Below, piece after piece: positions 25,782 to 33,846 of a stretch of 57,083 nt of DNA (its first letter is position 1; each line of letters begins with the position of its first letter). The notes beneath the pieces are model-generated. The model was not told the origin of the DNA. It saw nothing but the letters and a program-made list of their open reading frames with translations, and searched no databases. The position numbers and the translations under genes were made by a program. Source of the DNA: an uncultured Thomasclavelia sp. (GTDB lineage Bacteria; Bacillota_I; Bacilli_A; Erysipelotrichales; Coprobacillaceae); the NCBI RefSeq assembly GCF_944324745.1, contig NZ_CALUXO010000051.1:1-57083 (forward strand), in the 5' to 3' direction.

Positions 25782-26248
25782 GTGTCACTAATAAACTTAA
25801 CTTCAACTTGATACTTATTCTCCGTTTTTTCCATTACTGCTTTAATAATATTATCAGCATCAGTACTTGAAGCATCTTTTTTATCGACTACTACTTTAAT
25901 AGTTTGCTCACTCACTTCAACAAAAGCATTTTTAAAGCCAGCATCATTGATTGCCTGAGTTATTTCTTTTTCTAACGCTGCTGTTTCTTTAGCTTCATTT
26001 ATAGAAGCTAGAGCACTGGCAATTTCATCACTGCTACTTTGACTTGAAGCAATAATAGCATTATTTTCACTAATTAAATCAGCACGCTGCTGGTCAAGAT
26101 TTGCTTGCATAGTTTCAATTTCACTCAAAGCATCATTAGTGACAGATACTTGATCATCAGATGATTCTGGTGGTAAAAGAACATAATAAATGGAAAGGAC
26201 TAAAATTAAACTAAATAAAGTTAAAAAAGTAATAGCTTGTCTATTCAT
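25778..26248 (-). CDS. spoIIIAH: SpoIIIAH-like sporulation protein
   Basis: This 156-aa protein has one N-terminal transmembrane segment (about residues 6-25, 'AITFLTLFSLILVLSIYYVL'). A Ser/Gln/Glu-rich helical stretch follows, then a C-terminal YscJ/FliF-like ring-building domain ('EKEITQAINDAGFKNAFVEV', 'IKVVVDKKDASSTDADNIIK'). In Bacillus SpoIIIAH pairs with SpoIIQ across the forespore membranes to form the feeding-tube channel. The start at 26248 follows GGAGA. The position between efp and asp23 matches Bacillus, but the other seven spoIIIA genes are absent here. A strong sigma-E-like promoter and a start-codon dyad lie upstream. Confidence 0.88.
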   Translation of the reverse strand: MNRQAITFLTLFSLILVLSIYYVLLPPESSDDQVSVTNDALSEIETMQANLDQQRADLISENNAIIASSQSSSDEIASALASINEAKETAALEKEITQAINDAGFKNAFVEVSEQTIKVVVDKKDASSTDADNIIKAVMEKTENKYQVEVKFISDT

Positions 26249-26298
26249 ATTCTTTCTCCTCACTACTTAACTATATGCATCAGTTAAAAAAATATGAA
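26244..26298 (-). promoter_or_regulatory. Sigma-E-like promoter and start-codon dyad of spoIIIAH
   Basis: On the minus strand TCATATT (26297-26291) matches the sigma-E -35 consensus fully, and CATATAGT (26277-26270) matches the -10 at 6 of 8, with a 13-bp spacer. TTCATATTTTTT (26298-26287) can pair with AAAGAATATGAA (26255-26244, one G-U), which holds the start ATG. An inner dyad TTAACT/AGTTAA (26282-26287 and 26267-26272) is also present. The 5' arms overlap promoter elements. Confidence 0.6.
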
Positions 26299-26325
26299 AA
26301 AACACTAGTTAAATAAACTAGTGTT
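26295..26325 (-). terminator. Terminator after efp
   Basis: A perfect 10-bp stem, AACACTAGTT (26301-26310) with AACTAGTGTT (26316-26325), has a 5-base loop and is followed on the minus strand by a T-run. The efp stop codon (26324-26326) overlaps the stem. Confidence 0.9.
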
Positions 26326-26881
26326 AAGCTCTACCTTGATATTTTCCATCAACAGTGTTGACGATAACTTCTTCACCTTCAGAAATAAATAAAGGTACTT
26401 TAATTTGGAAACCTGTTTCAATTGTAGCATTCTTGGTTGCTCCAGTTGCAGTGTCTCCTCTAACTGCCGGTTCCGTTTCAATAACTTTAAATGGGACATT
26501 AATTGGTAAAGCTACACCTAGTACTTCACCTTCATAACTAGTAACTTCTACTTCATCACTTTCTTTTAAGAAATTGATTTCCCATTTTAAATTTTCTGCA
26601 GGAATTTCAATTTGTTCGTAAGTTTCATTATCCATAAATACTAAAGCTTCTCCAGTATTATACAAATATTGCATTTTACTTTTATCAACATGAGCTCTTT
26701 TTACTTTATCATTACCACCAAAAGTAATTTCTGTAGTTGCTCCTGTTCGTAAATTTTTCATTTTTACTCTAATATTGGCAGCTGCTCTAGCAGTTTTATT
26801 ATGAGAATAATCTAAAACAACATACAGATTACCATCGTATTCAAATGTAACTCCAGGTTTTAAATCTCCTACACTTATCAT
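26324..26881 (-). CDS. efp: Translation elongation factor P
   Basis: EF-P relieves ribosome stalling at polyproline. It is 185 aa with three beta-barrel domains: the KOW-like N-domain 'ISVGDLKPGVTFEYDGNLYV', the modification loop 'DYSHNKTARAAANIRVKMKN', and the C-terminal signature 'TGATKNATIETGFQIKVPLF'. The loop tip residue that carries beta-lysine or rhamnose in other groups is in 'SHNKTARA'; Lys is present, as in Firmicutes that use aminopentanol or other modifications, but the modification cannot be read from sequence. A good promoter lies 35-60 bp upstream. The gene ends at a strong terminator before spoIIIAH. Confidence 0.96.
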   Translation of the reverse strand: MISVGDLKPGVTFEYDGNLYVVLDYSHNKTARAAANIRVKMKNLRTGATTEITFGGNDKVKRAHVDKSKMQYLYNTGEALVFMDNETYEQIEIPAENLKWEINFLKESDEVEVTSYEGEVLGVALPINVPFKVIETEPAVRGDTATGATKNATIETGFQIKVPLFISEGEEVIVNTVDGKYQGRA

Positions 26882-26915
26882 TAAAAATCTCTCCTTACAT
26901 GTAATTTACTAAGTA

Positions 26916-26944
26916 AGTATATCAAAAATAAGAGATATTGTGAA
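26916..26944 (-). promoter_or_regulatory. Predicted sigma-A promoter of efp
   Basis: On the minus strand TTCACA (26944-26939) and TATACT (26921-26916) are spaced 17 bp apart, directly after the last comG gene. This gives a leader of about 27 nt with AAGGAGAG before the ATG. Confidence 0.55.
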
Positions 26945-26957
26945 GAAAATTTTACAG

Positions 26958-27335
26958 TTATTGATACTCAAAGTGACGGATAATCAAACTATCTAACTCT
27001 ATCTCTATTTCAAAAGAAAATTTATTTGTCTTCTTGGTGACATCAGTAACGATATAATAATAATCGCCCATATCATCGACTGTATAGTAAATCCGATAAT
27101 CTTCTATCGTAACCTCATCACTAAATAAAATACTATCAGCTATAGTTTCTTTAAAATAATAAATAATTGATAATTCAACTAAACGATTTTCATCAAGTTC
27201 TTTGATTCTGACAATTCCACGACTATTTTCCATTACATTAGTAAAAAATACACCAATATTCAATATAGTAATCAATAAGACTATTAAAACAACCTGTAAG
27301 ATTGAACCTTTATGGGTTAACTGGAACCATTTCAT
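26958..27335 (-). CDS. comGG: ComGG-like minor pseudopilin
   Basis: This 125-aa protein is the last gene of the comG operon. An N-terminal charged start with 'HKGSILQVVLIVLLITILNI' (residues 8-27) looks like a degenerate prepilin cleavage site followed by the hydrophobic pilin helix. The remainder is mostly beta and acidic, as in ComGG. The usual Glu at mature position 5 is not evident, which is common for this subunit. It overlaps comGF by 26 nt. Identification relies largely on operon position and layout, since ComGG sequences are poorly conserved. Confidence 0.65.
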   Translation of the reverse strand: MKWFQLTHKGSILQVVLIVLLITILNIGVFFTNVMENSRGIVRIKELDENRLVELSIIYYFKETIADSILFSDEVTIEDYRIYYTVDDMGDYYYIVTDVTKKTNKFSFEIEIELDSLIIRHFEYQ

Positions 27336-27789
27336 TTTCTAATTCTTCACTTTCATCAACTACTTCGATTTGATAATCATAGCCAATTAGATAAGTGTAA
27401 GTATTACTGTCATCTTCAATATCCATATAAATTTTTTTGTCAATTTGGTAAAAGCTTAAATCATTGACATTATGAATTAAAATATCAAATCCTGGCTCTT
27501 TTACCAGACGATGATTATGTAAAGAAATAGTAAATGTTTTATCTTCTTGATCTTTATAAGTTAAACAATCGTTGACTTCAATATCTTTAGCCGTATATAG
27601 AATTTTTGAAAGTTGATTGGCCCCTAAAGAATAATTGCTCATCGTAACTTTTAGATCATCTTTAACCGCAATAACTTTTAAAATTGGAACCAGATTAAAA
27701 AGAATAAGTAAGGTAATTGTCAAAGAAAACAATACTTCCACTAAGGTAAAACCTCTTTTATTGCTCCAACTAAATCGCTTGTCTGCCAT
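27310..27789 (-). CDS. comGF: ComGF-like minor pseudopilin
   Basis: This 159-aa protein has a classic type IV prepilin N-terminus 'NKRGFTLVEVLFSLTITLLI': cleavage after Gly, Phe +1, Glu +5, then a hydrophobic helix. The C-terminal part has the ComGF pattern 'HRLVKEPGFDILIHNVNDLS' with 'DKKIYMDI'. Exported and processed by the ComC peptidase, it would be a minor part of the DNA-uptake pseudopilus. AAGGAG lies 8 nt before the ATG. It overlaps comGE by 49 nt and comGG by 26 nt. Confidence 0.82.
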   Translation of the reverse strand: MADKRFSWSNKRGFTLVEVLFSLTITLLILFNLVPILKVIAVKDDLKVTMSNYSLGANQLSKILYTAKDIEVNDCLTYKDQEDKTFTISLHNHRLVKEPGFDILIHNVNDLSFYQIDKKIYMDIEDDSNTYTYLIGYDYQIEVVDESEELENEMVPVNP

Positions 27790-27962
27790 AAACTCAACTC
27801 CTTTTCTTTTTGAATTTCTAGATAATGCTTATAGTCAGCACAACTGGCATTATAATGCTTTAAAGCAGTAGTATAACAGCTTAAAAGCACTATCACACAA
27901 CTTACAAATACGCTAAATGCTAGTAAAGTTTCGATTAAGGTTGTTCCTTTTCTATCTAACAT
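27741..27962 (-). CDS. comGE: ComGE-like minor pseudopilin
   Basis: This 73-aa protein has a prepilin-like N-terminus 'DRKGTTLIETLLAFSVFVSC': cleavage after Gly with Thr +1 and Glu +5, then one hydrophobic helix and a short helical tail. The ATG at 27962 (preceded by GGGG at about 8 nt) is preferred to an upstream in-frame start at 27983. It overlaps the comGD end by 11 nt and comGF by 49 nt. Two Cys residues in or near the helix are unusual. The name is by position and layout. Confidence 0.7.
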   Translation of the reverse strand: MLDRKGTTLIETLLAFSVFVSCVIVLLSCYTTALKHYNASCADYKHYLEIQKEKELSLWQTSDLVGAIKEVLP

Positions 27963-28371
27963 AAAAAGCCCCACTTCCGACATTTAAAACTATTTGACTG
28001 GAGTTATTCCCATCACTTATTTTTAATGTTCCACCCAAATTGATATTACCATTTCGATTAAAATGGAAATTATCAGATGATTCAAAATAATAACTGGCAT
28101 CTAAACTAACACTACGACTTTGATCACGATACTGGTAATTAATCATTTGATGAGTAATTTCGATATCAACCTGACAATGATTTAATATTGCCTGGGTTTT
28201 AGCCTCTTCTAATAAAGATACAATTACTAAACACTGCTGATTCAAAGAAATTTTTGGTCGATTAACAACTACATAACTGCTAGTAATCGCACTTAAAACA
28301 ATAATAATACTTAAAACTAATAGCATTTCTACCATTGTGAAACCATTTTTACCTGGCATATGCTTGACCAT
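27952..28371 (-). CDS. comGD: ComGD-like pseudopilin
   Basis: This protein of about 139 aa has a clear prepilin site 'GKNGFTMVEMLLVLSIIIVL' (Gly|Phe, Glu +5), a hydrophobic helix and a GspH/FimT-like soluble domain ending 'VLNVGSGAFYV'. The start is uncertain: ATGs at 28371 and 28359 both lie inside the comGC stop region with no clear ribosome site, implying translational coupling to comGC. A GTG at 28395 is also in frame. The soluble domain 'NFHFNRNGNINLGGTLKI' is typical of minor pseudopilins. Confidence 0.78.
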   Translation of the reverse strand: MVKHMPGKNGFTMVEMLLVLSIIIVLSAITSSYVVVNRPKISLNQQCLVIVSLLEEAKTQAILNHCQVDIEITHQMINYQYRDQSRSVSLDASYYFESSDNFHFNRNGNINLGGTLKISDGNNSSQIVLNVGSGAFYVR

Positions 28372-28657
28372 CACTGATATAAATAGACAATCCACTAGGA
28401 CAAGTAGCCTGTTTTTGAGTTAAATATGGATGATCACCTGAAGTTAAATCAGAAATGCTATTTGGCAGTTCTCCATGCTCGATTTCATATAGAACGATCT
28501 GACTATTGACTACTTCGATTTGCGCGTCACAGCTTTTCTCCTTAACTACCCGATTTTTACTGGTCACATTGGGAATCACTAACAATAAAATTACTAAGAT
28601 AACTGAAATACAAAAAATCATTTCAATTAAAGTAAAACCATTTTTCTTTTTTTCCAT
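28349..28657 (-). CDS. comGC: ComGC major pseudopilin
   Basis: This 102-aa protein is the best conserved pilin of the operon. The N-terminus 'MEKKKNGFTLIEMIFCISVI' gives cleavage after Gly, Phe +1 and Glu +5. A long hydrophobic helix follows, then a short soluble domain with two Cys (positions about 43 and 86) that could form the structural disulfide. ComGC polymers make the competence pseudopilus that binds DNA. AGGAAAGGG lies before the ATG. It starts 12 nt after comGB and overlaps comGD. Confidence 0.9.
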   Translation of the reverse strand: MEKKKNGFTLIEMIFCISVILVILLLVIPNVTSKNRVVKEKSCDAQIEVVNSQIVLYEIEHGELPNSISDLTSGDHPYLTQKQATCPSGLSIYISDGQAYAR

Positions 28658-28669
28658 TACCCTTTCCTC

Positions 28670-29671
28670 CTATAAGCTACCAACTACATTCATCATTGGT
28701 ATAATAATTGAAATATAAACAATAATTACAAACAAAGCTGTAAAACAATATACAAATACAACCACATATTTCATAATTCTTTTCAACTGAAAATTTAAAG
28801 TTTCCAGTGATAGCTCAAGATAATTATTTAATGATTTATCTTGGCGAGTATCATGAATCAATAACTTAAAAAAAGAAACAAAAAGAGGTTCAAAGTAGAC
28901 AAACTCACTAATAATCATTACTAAATCCTGTCCTTTTAAAACTTGCAAATAGATTTCATATACCAGCATTTTAATATCACTATCGTCTATTTTTTGATAT
29001 AAGGTAGTAATAATGTTTGAAAAATCGTAGCCATTGATCAATAATTCATTATAGTATAAGGCAAATTTAATCGAGTAGTATTTTTGAATTATAATTTTGA
29101 TCAAAAAACAATAACTTACCAGCAAATCTAAAAGTTTAAAATATTGTCTTTTTATCGCATAAATAGTAATTATTACTGCAGTACTAAAAAGTAAAATTAA
29201 TAATATAATTATGATCGGAATAATTTTAAAACTCCAAAAAATTAATCTAGTTACCAAACCTAAACTGATATCAAATTCGATAAATAATTGATTTACCGAA
29301 GGTAATAATCCATAAACAATAAACAATGAAAAACCAACCAAAAAAGCAATCAACACGATTGGATAAGTTAATTGTTTTTTTATCTTATTAGCAGTAATAT
29401 TAATTTTACTAACGATACTTAAACTTTTAATAATCGCATCTGCAAGATTATCTTCAAGTCGAAAAAATTTAAAATATTCAATAAATGTACGATTAAACCC
29501 CGATTGAATAATGGCTTCATCTAAAGACATCCCTTGCTTAAGAAATTGATGAATTAAATCGATTTTAGCATTTTTATCGATTACCTGGCAGAGTGATAAA
29601 ATATCTTCGATTAAGTAGCCTTGTTTTAAAAAAGAAGCAATGTTTTCTAACAAGCGATAATCATCATTCAT
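28670..29671 (-). CDS. comGB: ComGB polytopic membrane protein (GspF family)
   Basis: This 333-aa inner-membrane platform protein of the competence pseudopilus has two GspF-type cytoplasmic helical domains (about residues 1-95 and 190-300). They are separated by hydrophobic segments near 100-125 and 150-180, with a last one near 305-330. 'FLKQGMSLDEAIIQSGFN' and 'TYPIVLIAFLVGFSLFIVYG' are recognisable. The ATG at 29671 is favoured because AGGT lies 8 nt upstream; an in-frame TTG at 29686 is weaker. It overlaps the comGA stop by 8 nt. Confidence 0.88.
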   Translation of the reverse strand: MNDDYRLLENIASFLKQGYLIEDILSLCQVIDKNAKIDLIHQFLKQGMSLDEAIIQSGFNRTFIEYFKFFRLEDNLADAIIKSLSIVSKINITANKIKKQLTYPIVLIAFLVGFSLFIVYGLLPSVNQLFIEFDISLGLVTRLIFWSFKIIPIIIILLILLFSTAVIITIYAIKRQYFKLLDLLVSYCFLIKIIIQKYYSIKFALYYNELLINGYDFSNIITTLYQKIDDSDIKMLVYEIYLQVLKGQDLVMIISEFVYFEPLFVSFFKLLIHDTRQDKSLNNYLELSLETLNFQLKRIMKYVVVFVYCFTALFVIIVYISIIIPMMNVVGSL

Positions 29672-30650
29672 TAATAGTACCTGCAATTTGTATATAATCG
29701 ATATAATCGTGCTCTAATAAATAGAGGGCATTTTGTTTAAATGTTCGATATTCCATTGCTTCATTATTGAAATATTTTAAAATATTTTTACGATTTAAAA
29801 ATTCTGGGAGAATTAATGGTGTGTGGTTTTTTTTATCATAGAGCATCTTTTGAGCTAATACACCAACTAAGACATCTTCTAAATCAATCTTGATTACACC
29901 TAGATTAAGTAGTCTTCTAATCGTAATCAAACAATCACTAGAATGAATCGTCGTTAAGACCAGATGACCAGTCAACGCACAAGTAATAGCTAGTTTAGCT
30001 GTTTTTTTATCACGAATTTCCCCAATCATGATAACATCCGGATCATGTCTTAAAATTTGTTTTAAAGAATTTTGGTAAGTGATTCCTAGTTTCTCATTGA
30101 TTTGTAGCTGAAGACAGTAATCCTTATTGATTTCAATCGGGTCTTCTAAAGTCACGATATTTTTTTTATAACGTTGATTGATCGTATCTAACAAGGTATA
30201 TAGAGTTGTCGATTTACCAGAACCAGTTGCTCCACTAACAATAAATAATCCCGATTTTAAATTAGTAATATGATTTAAAAAATTTAATGTATCTGAAAAT
30301 ACGGTTAGTTTTTCTAAAGTAATCTGGTGATGATTATTTAGAATTCTAATTACTAAACTGTCTAATTCTTTGCCTGGTAAACTAGAAATACGTAAATAAT
30401 AGATTTTATTCGTGACCGCATAGTCTAAATGCCCGGTTTGTGGCTTTAATCGAAAATTGATATCAATATTAGAAATAAAACGAATGTAATTAAAAAACTT
30501 CGAACCAGTTTGATATTCTAGAGAATTATAAAAAATTAAATCACCGCGCTGACGAAAGGAGATAATACACTTATCTTTTAACAATAAATGAATATCGCTA
30601 GCATGAGATTCAATTGCATGATATAACATTTTTTCAAATAGTTCATCCAT
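29664..30650 (-). CDS. comGA: ComGA secretion/pilus assembly ATPase (GspE family)
   Basis: This 328-aa hexameric ATPase powers the competence pseudopilus. Motifs include an N-terminal 'HASDIHLLLKDKCIISFRQR', Walker A 'VSGATGSGKSTTLYTLLDTI', the Asp box 'VTLEDPIEI', Walker B 'RHDPDVIMIGEIRDKKTAKL' and the His box 'GHLVLTTIHSSD'. It lacks the long N-terminal extension of GspE, as ComGA does. AGGAGG precedes the ATG. It heads the seven-gene comG operon, and no ComK-box-like pair was evident in the 70 bases upstream. Confidence 0.92.
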   Translation of the reverse strand: MDELFEKMLYHAIESHASDIHLLLKDKCIISFRQRGDLIFYNSLEYQTGSKFFNYIRFISNIDINFRLKPQTGHLDYAVTNKIYYLRISSLPGKELDSLVIRILNNHHQITLEKLTVFSDTLNFLNHITNLKSGLFIVSGATGSGKSTTLYTLLDTINQRYKKNIVTLEDPIEINKDYCLQLQINEKLGITYQNSLKQILRHDPDVIMIGEIRDKKTAKLAITCALTGHLVLTTIHSSDCLITIRRLLNLGVIKIDLEDVLVGVLAQKMLYDKKNHTPLILPEFLNRKNILKYFNNEAMEYRTFKQNALYLLEHDYIDYIQIAGTINE

Positions 30651-30708
30651 AAAAATACCTCCTATTATTCTTTTACACCACCAATTTTAAAATCTCTTTA
30701 AAAATAAA

Positions 30709-30734
30709 AAAAATCGTAAAAAATTACGATTTTT
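30709..30734 (-). terminator. Terminator between MBL hydrolase and comG
   Basis: An 11-bp perfect stem, AAAAATCGTAA (30709-30719) with TTACGATTTTT (30724-30734), has a 4-base loop. The minus-strand T-run continues beyond the stem. The MBL gene stop codon lies inside the stem. Confidence 0.88.
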
Positions 30735-31338
30735 GTAAATATGGATTAAGCACCCGTTCTTCTTTTAATGTAGTACTAGGACCATGTCCAGGATAAACAA
30801 TGGCATCAAAATCCAAAGCTTTAATTTTTTCAATTGATTTAAGAGTATCATATTTAGAAGAATTTGGAAAATCAAAACGACCAATAGAACCTTTAAACAA
30901 AACGTCCCCAGAAAAAATGATCCCATCATTTACTAGATATATCATTGAAGCTCCGGGACAATGACCCGGCAAATGCAACCATTGCATCTGAATTCCAGCA
31001 ATTTTCATGGTTTCTTCAGCTGCTAAAACCGGAGCATTGACTATAAAAGGTTCTTCAAAAGTAGATAGATTCAAACGCGGATTTTTTAACATTGCTATAT
31101 CTTCTTGATTGATATAAATAGGACAATGATATTTTTCATATAAATAATCCACCGCACCAACATGATCAAAATGTCCATGGGTCAACAATATCGCCTGTAA
31201 ACTTAATTCATGTTCCGTTAAAAATCTATGTAACTTTTTTCCTTGGGCACCAGGATCAACAATTATACAGTCAGTATCATTAATAATTAAATAACAATTA
31301 GTCTGCATATTCCCTAAGACAAAATGTTTCACTTCCAT
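30724..31338 (-). CDS. MBL-fold metallo-hydrolase (glyoxalase II-like, YqgX type)
   Basis: This 204-aa metallo-beta-lactamase-fold enzyme has 'ILLTHGHFDHVGAVDYLYEK' (HxHxDH), 'WLHLPGHCPGASMIYL' (His), 'FSGDVLFKGSIGRFDF' (Asp) and 'IVYPGHGPSTTLKEE' (His), the full binuclear zinc set. The family includes Bacillus YqgX, described as a glyoxalase II/hydroxyacylglutathione-hydrolase-like enzyme; in an organism without glutathione the natural thioester is uncertain. The position between rpmG and comGA resembles the yqgX-comG neighbourhood of Bacillus. Terminators on both sides suggest a single-gene unit. Confidence 0.9.
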   Translation of the reverse strand: MEVKHFVLGNMQTNCYLIINDTDCIIVDPGAQGKKLHRFLTEHELSLQAILLTHGHFDHVGAVDYLYEKYHCPIYINQEDIAMLKNPRLNLSTFEEPFIVNAPVLAAEETMKIAGIQMQWLHLPGHCPGASMIYLVNDGIIFSGDVLFKGSIGRFDFPNSSKYDTLKSIEKIKALDFDAIVYPGHGPSTTLKEERVLNPYLQKS

Positions 31339-31359
31339 TTAAAATCCCTCCAATAAAGA

Positions 31360-31377
31360 AAAAAAGCCCAAGGGCTT
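31360..31377 (-). terminator. Terminator after rpmG
   Basis: A 6-bp GC-rich stem, AAGCCC (31364-31369) with GGGCTT (31372-31377), is followed on the minus strand by seven T. The rpmG stop codon (31376-31378) is inside the stem. The loop is only two bases as drawn, so the real fold may open one pair. Confidence 0.75.
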
Positions 31378-31525
31378 ATTTCTTTTCCTTATGAACAGTT
31401 TTTTTGTTACATCTAGGACAATATTTGTTAATTTCCATTCTTTCAGGATGATTTCTTTTATTTTTTGTGTTGATATAGTTTTCTTCACCACATTCAGTAC
31501 ATCTATAAATAATATTTTCTCTCAT
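31376..31525 (-). CDS. rpmG: 50S ribosomal protein L33
   Basis: This 49-aa protein is translated from 31525 on the minus strand. It begins [17 protein letters not shown], then '[20 protein letters not shown]' and a basic end with '[11 protein letters not shown]'. The two CxxC pairs (residues 9/12 and 36/39) show this is the zinc-binding (C+) L33 form. AGGTG lies upstream of the ATG. It lies between the class B PBP and the MBL hydrolase and is followed by its own terminator. The small size makes it easy to miss. Confidence 0.93.
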   Translation of the reverse strand: MRENIIYRCTECGEENYINTKNKRNHPERMEINKYCPRCNKKTVHKEKK

Positions 31526-31597
31526 TATTTACACCTCCATTTGCAAACTTTTCGACTTATATAATATCATAGTCTTTGAATAATTACTAGAACTTTT

Positions 31598-33715
31598 TTA
31601 ATTTAAACCATACTTTTGTACATAAGCATCAACAACTTGACTAGAAATCATTGGTGCTGAACTTGATCCACCATTTGATGAAACTGTTTGACGATAACAT
31701 AAGCAGGCAAAAGCTAATACTGGTTCTGATGATTCATCAGCAGCGATATACCCAATTTGTAAATGGTTAGGATAATCAGTTTCGATGGTTTTACCATTTT
31801 CATCAGTATAGATTTCGGCAGTACCTGTTTTAGCATATGTAGTATATGATTTACTACTCCAGTAAGAATGACATGTTCCTTCATTTCTTGTTACACAGGC
31901 CCGCATTCCTTCTTTAACTCGAGAAAACGCTGTTGTTTGCTCACTAACATCATCTAAAACTTCTGTGTTTTTAGAATATTTAGTATAAACATTTCCTTCA
32001 TCATCAGTAGTATAAGAATCTAATAATAGATGTGGCTGTACTCGTTTACCTCCATTAGCTAAGGTACAAGTATATTGAGCTAATTGGACCATTGTATAAG
32101 ATTGATATTGACCAATCATAGCATCCAATAAAAGACCACTGGTTCTTTGACCAACTGAACCTTCATATCCAGTACTTTCATTTGGCACATCCAGTCCTGT
32201 CTTCACTCCTAAACCTAATTCACCGTAATCTTGTTTTAAAGTATCAAAAGCGGTGTAATCAATGCTCAAAGGGCCATCATAAATATATTCAGCACCACCT
32301 AAAAGCATCGCAATTCTAAACATATAAACGTTTGATGAATAGGCAATTGCATCCACTTCATTTATAGTTCCAAAACTTTTCCATGATTTTTTTTCAGCAG
32401 TATTTTTCAATTTAATCGGTTCATCGACAAAATAAGTATTTTCAGTAATCAAATTATGTTTAAAACCAACATATAAAGAACCACCCTTAATAGTTGACCC
32501 TATCAAATTTGCATCCAGATAATTTCCAGCAGCATAATCAGAAACTTCACCAGTTTCTTTATTAATAGTTTTTCCGGACATAACAATAATTTCTCCAGTT
32601 TTAGGATCCATCAACATTAAAAATACTTTATTAAAGAACCGGTTGCTGGAATTCATAGCTTTCAATTCATTTTCAATAACTGAATCAGCATATTGCTGCA
32701 GTTCCCAGTCAATTGAAAGACGGATATTTTCACCTGCAATTCCCGTTTCAGTTGAAACCACAATTGGATTTCCATCACTGTCATAATCAAGGGTATAGCT
32801 GCTGTCACTTCCTCTTAAAATATCTTCATATTGACTTTCTAGTCCCGAAGTTCCAACTCGTGAATTGTTTTGATAGCCAAGCGCTAATAGCTGATCTCTA
32901 AGTTCGGCTGGTAACCCCTGTTGTTTCGTTGTTACATTACCTAAGACCTGTGAAAAGGAAGTGTCATACACTTTTTGGCGTGACCAGTCAGAAGTAATAG
33001 TTATACCAGGTAAAATATCAGAATTTTCTCCAATAATACTAGCTTCTTCATCAGACAGTCCTTCAGCCACGACCGTTGAACCACTAGTACAATTTTTCAT
33101 CAAATAATAGAAATGCGCATATTTCATTTCATTATCATCCATATACTGGTTGATCAAATCTTCAGTGATTCGTTCGATTTTCATATTATAAATGACTTTT
33201 TCAGCATTATCTTGTCCACTGATTGCTTCTTGTTCTTCATCGGTAATTAATGAATTCGCAACATCTTTATGCATTAAAATGAAATAATCTTTTTTAGCTC
33301 GGTCAGAGATAACTTTATCATCATGAACATCTAAATTGATATTATTAGCTAAAAATTGAGCTGATTCTTGTAAGACTGCATCCTTTATTTTTTTAGGTGC
33401 ATAATACGTAGCACTTATGACATTAACATTTTCTACTAATTTCGTATAATTTCGATCAACGATTTCACCACGAGTAGCATCGGTAGTATATTTTGTCGTT
33501 CCGTACTGTTCTAATTTAACATTAAGTTCATCTGCCTGAACAAATTGTATATATCCAAGTCTAAACGCCATGATTGATGTAATTGCTACAACAAAACATA
33601 ACAAACCAATCAAACGACGACTTACAACATTATCTTGTTTATTTTTTTGATCTCGTTCTTGCTCTAAAGCACCATAGAAACGAACTTTTGGTATTTTTCT
33701 AAAATTAAACGCCAT
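31598..33715 (-). CDS. Class B penicillin-binding protein (transpeptidase)
   Basis: This 705-aa monofunctional PBP has a short cytoplasmic tail, then one transmembrane anchor (about residues 35-55, 'IGLLCFVVAITSIMAFRLGY'). The dimerisation region includes 'ATRGEIVDRNYTKL', and the transpeptidase domain follows. The active-site motifs are 'GSTIKGGSL' (SxxK), 'YSSNVYM' (SxN) and 'YAKTGTAEIY' (KTG). It crosslinks peptidoglycan during elongation or division; the PBP2B-like pattern is shared by both kinds, so the role is not fixed. The second ATG (33715) is preferred because GGAGGT is only one base from the first. There is no C-terminal PASTA domain. Confidence 0.9.
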   Translation of the reverse strand: MAFNFRKIPKVRFYGALEQERDQKNKQDNVVSRRLIGLLCFVVAITSIMAFRLGYIQFVQADELNVKLEQYGTTKYTTDATRGEIVDRNYTKLVENVNVISATYYAPKKIKDAVLQESAQFLANNINLDVHDDKVISDRAKKDYFILMHKDVANSLITDEEQEAISGQDNAEKVIYNMKIERITEDLINQYMDDNEMKYAHFYYLMKNCTSGSTVVAEGLSDEEASIIGENSDILPGITITSDWSRQKVYDTSFSQVLGNVTTKQQGLPAELRDQLLALGYQNNSRVGTSGLESQYEDILRGSDSSYTLDYDSDGNPIVVSTETGIAGENIRLSIDWELQQYADSVIENELKAMNSSNRFFNKVFLMLMDPKTGEIIVMSGKTINKETGEVSDYAAGNYLDANLIGSTIKGGSLYVGFKHNLITENTYFVDEPIKLKNTAEKKSWKSFGTINEVDAIAYSSNVYMFRIAMLLGGAEYIYDGPLSIDYTAFDTLKQDYGELGLGVKTGLDVPNESTGYEGSVGQRTSGLLLDAMIGQYQSYTMVQLAQYTCTLANGGKRVQPHLLLDSYTTDDEGNVYTKYSKNTEVLDDVSEQTTAFSRVKEGMRACVTRNEGTCHSYWSSKSYTTYAKTGTAEIYTDENGKTIETDYPNHLQIGYIAADESSEPVLAFACLCYRQTVSSNGGSSSAPMISSQVVDAYVQKYGLN

Positions 33716-33821
33716 GTTCATACCTCCATTTTTGTCATTATTATAGACTAAAATAATTATTAAGTAAATTAAAACGTTGAATTAACATAAAAAATAAGAA
33801 TCTACCATAATTTACCCAAAT

Positions 33822-33846
33822 AAAAAACTGGTCAAACCAGTTTTTT
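33822..33846 (-). terminator. Terminator after lepA
   Basis: An 11-bp perfect stem, AAAAAACTGGT (33822-33832) with ACCAGTTTTTT (33836-33846), has a 3-base loop. The lepA stop codon (33845-33847) overlaps the stem. Confidence 0.88.
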
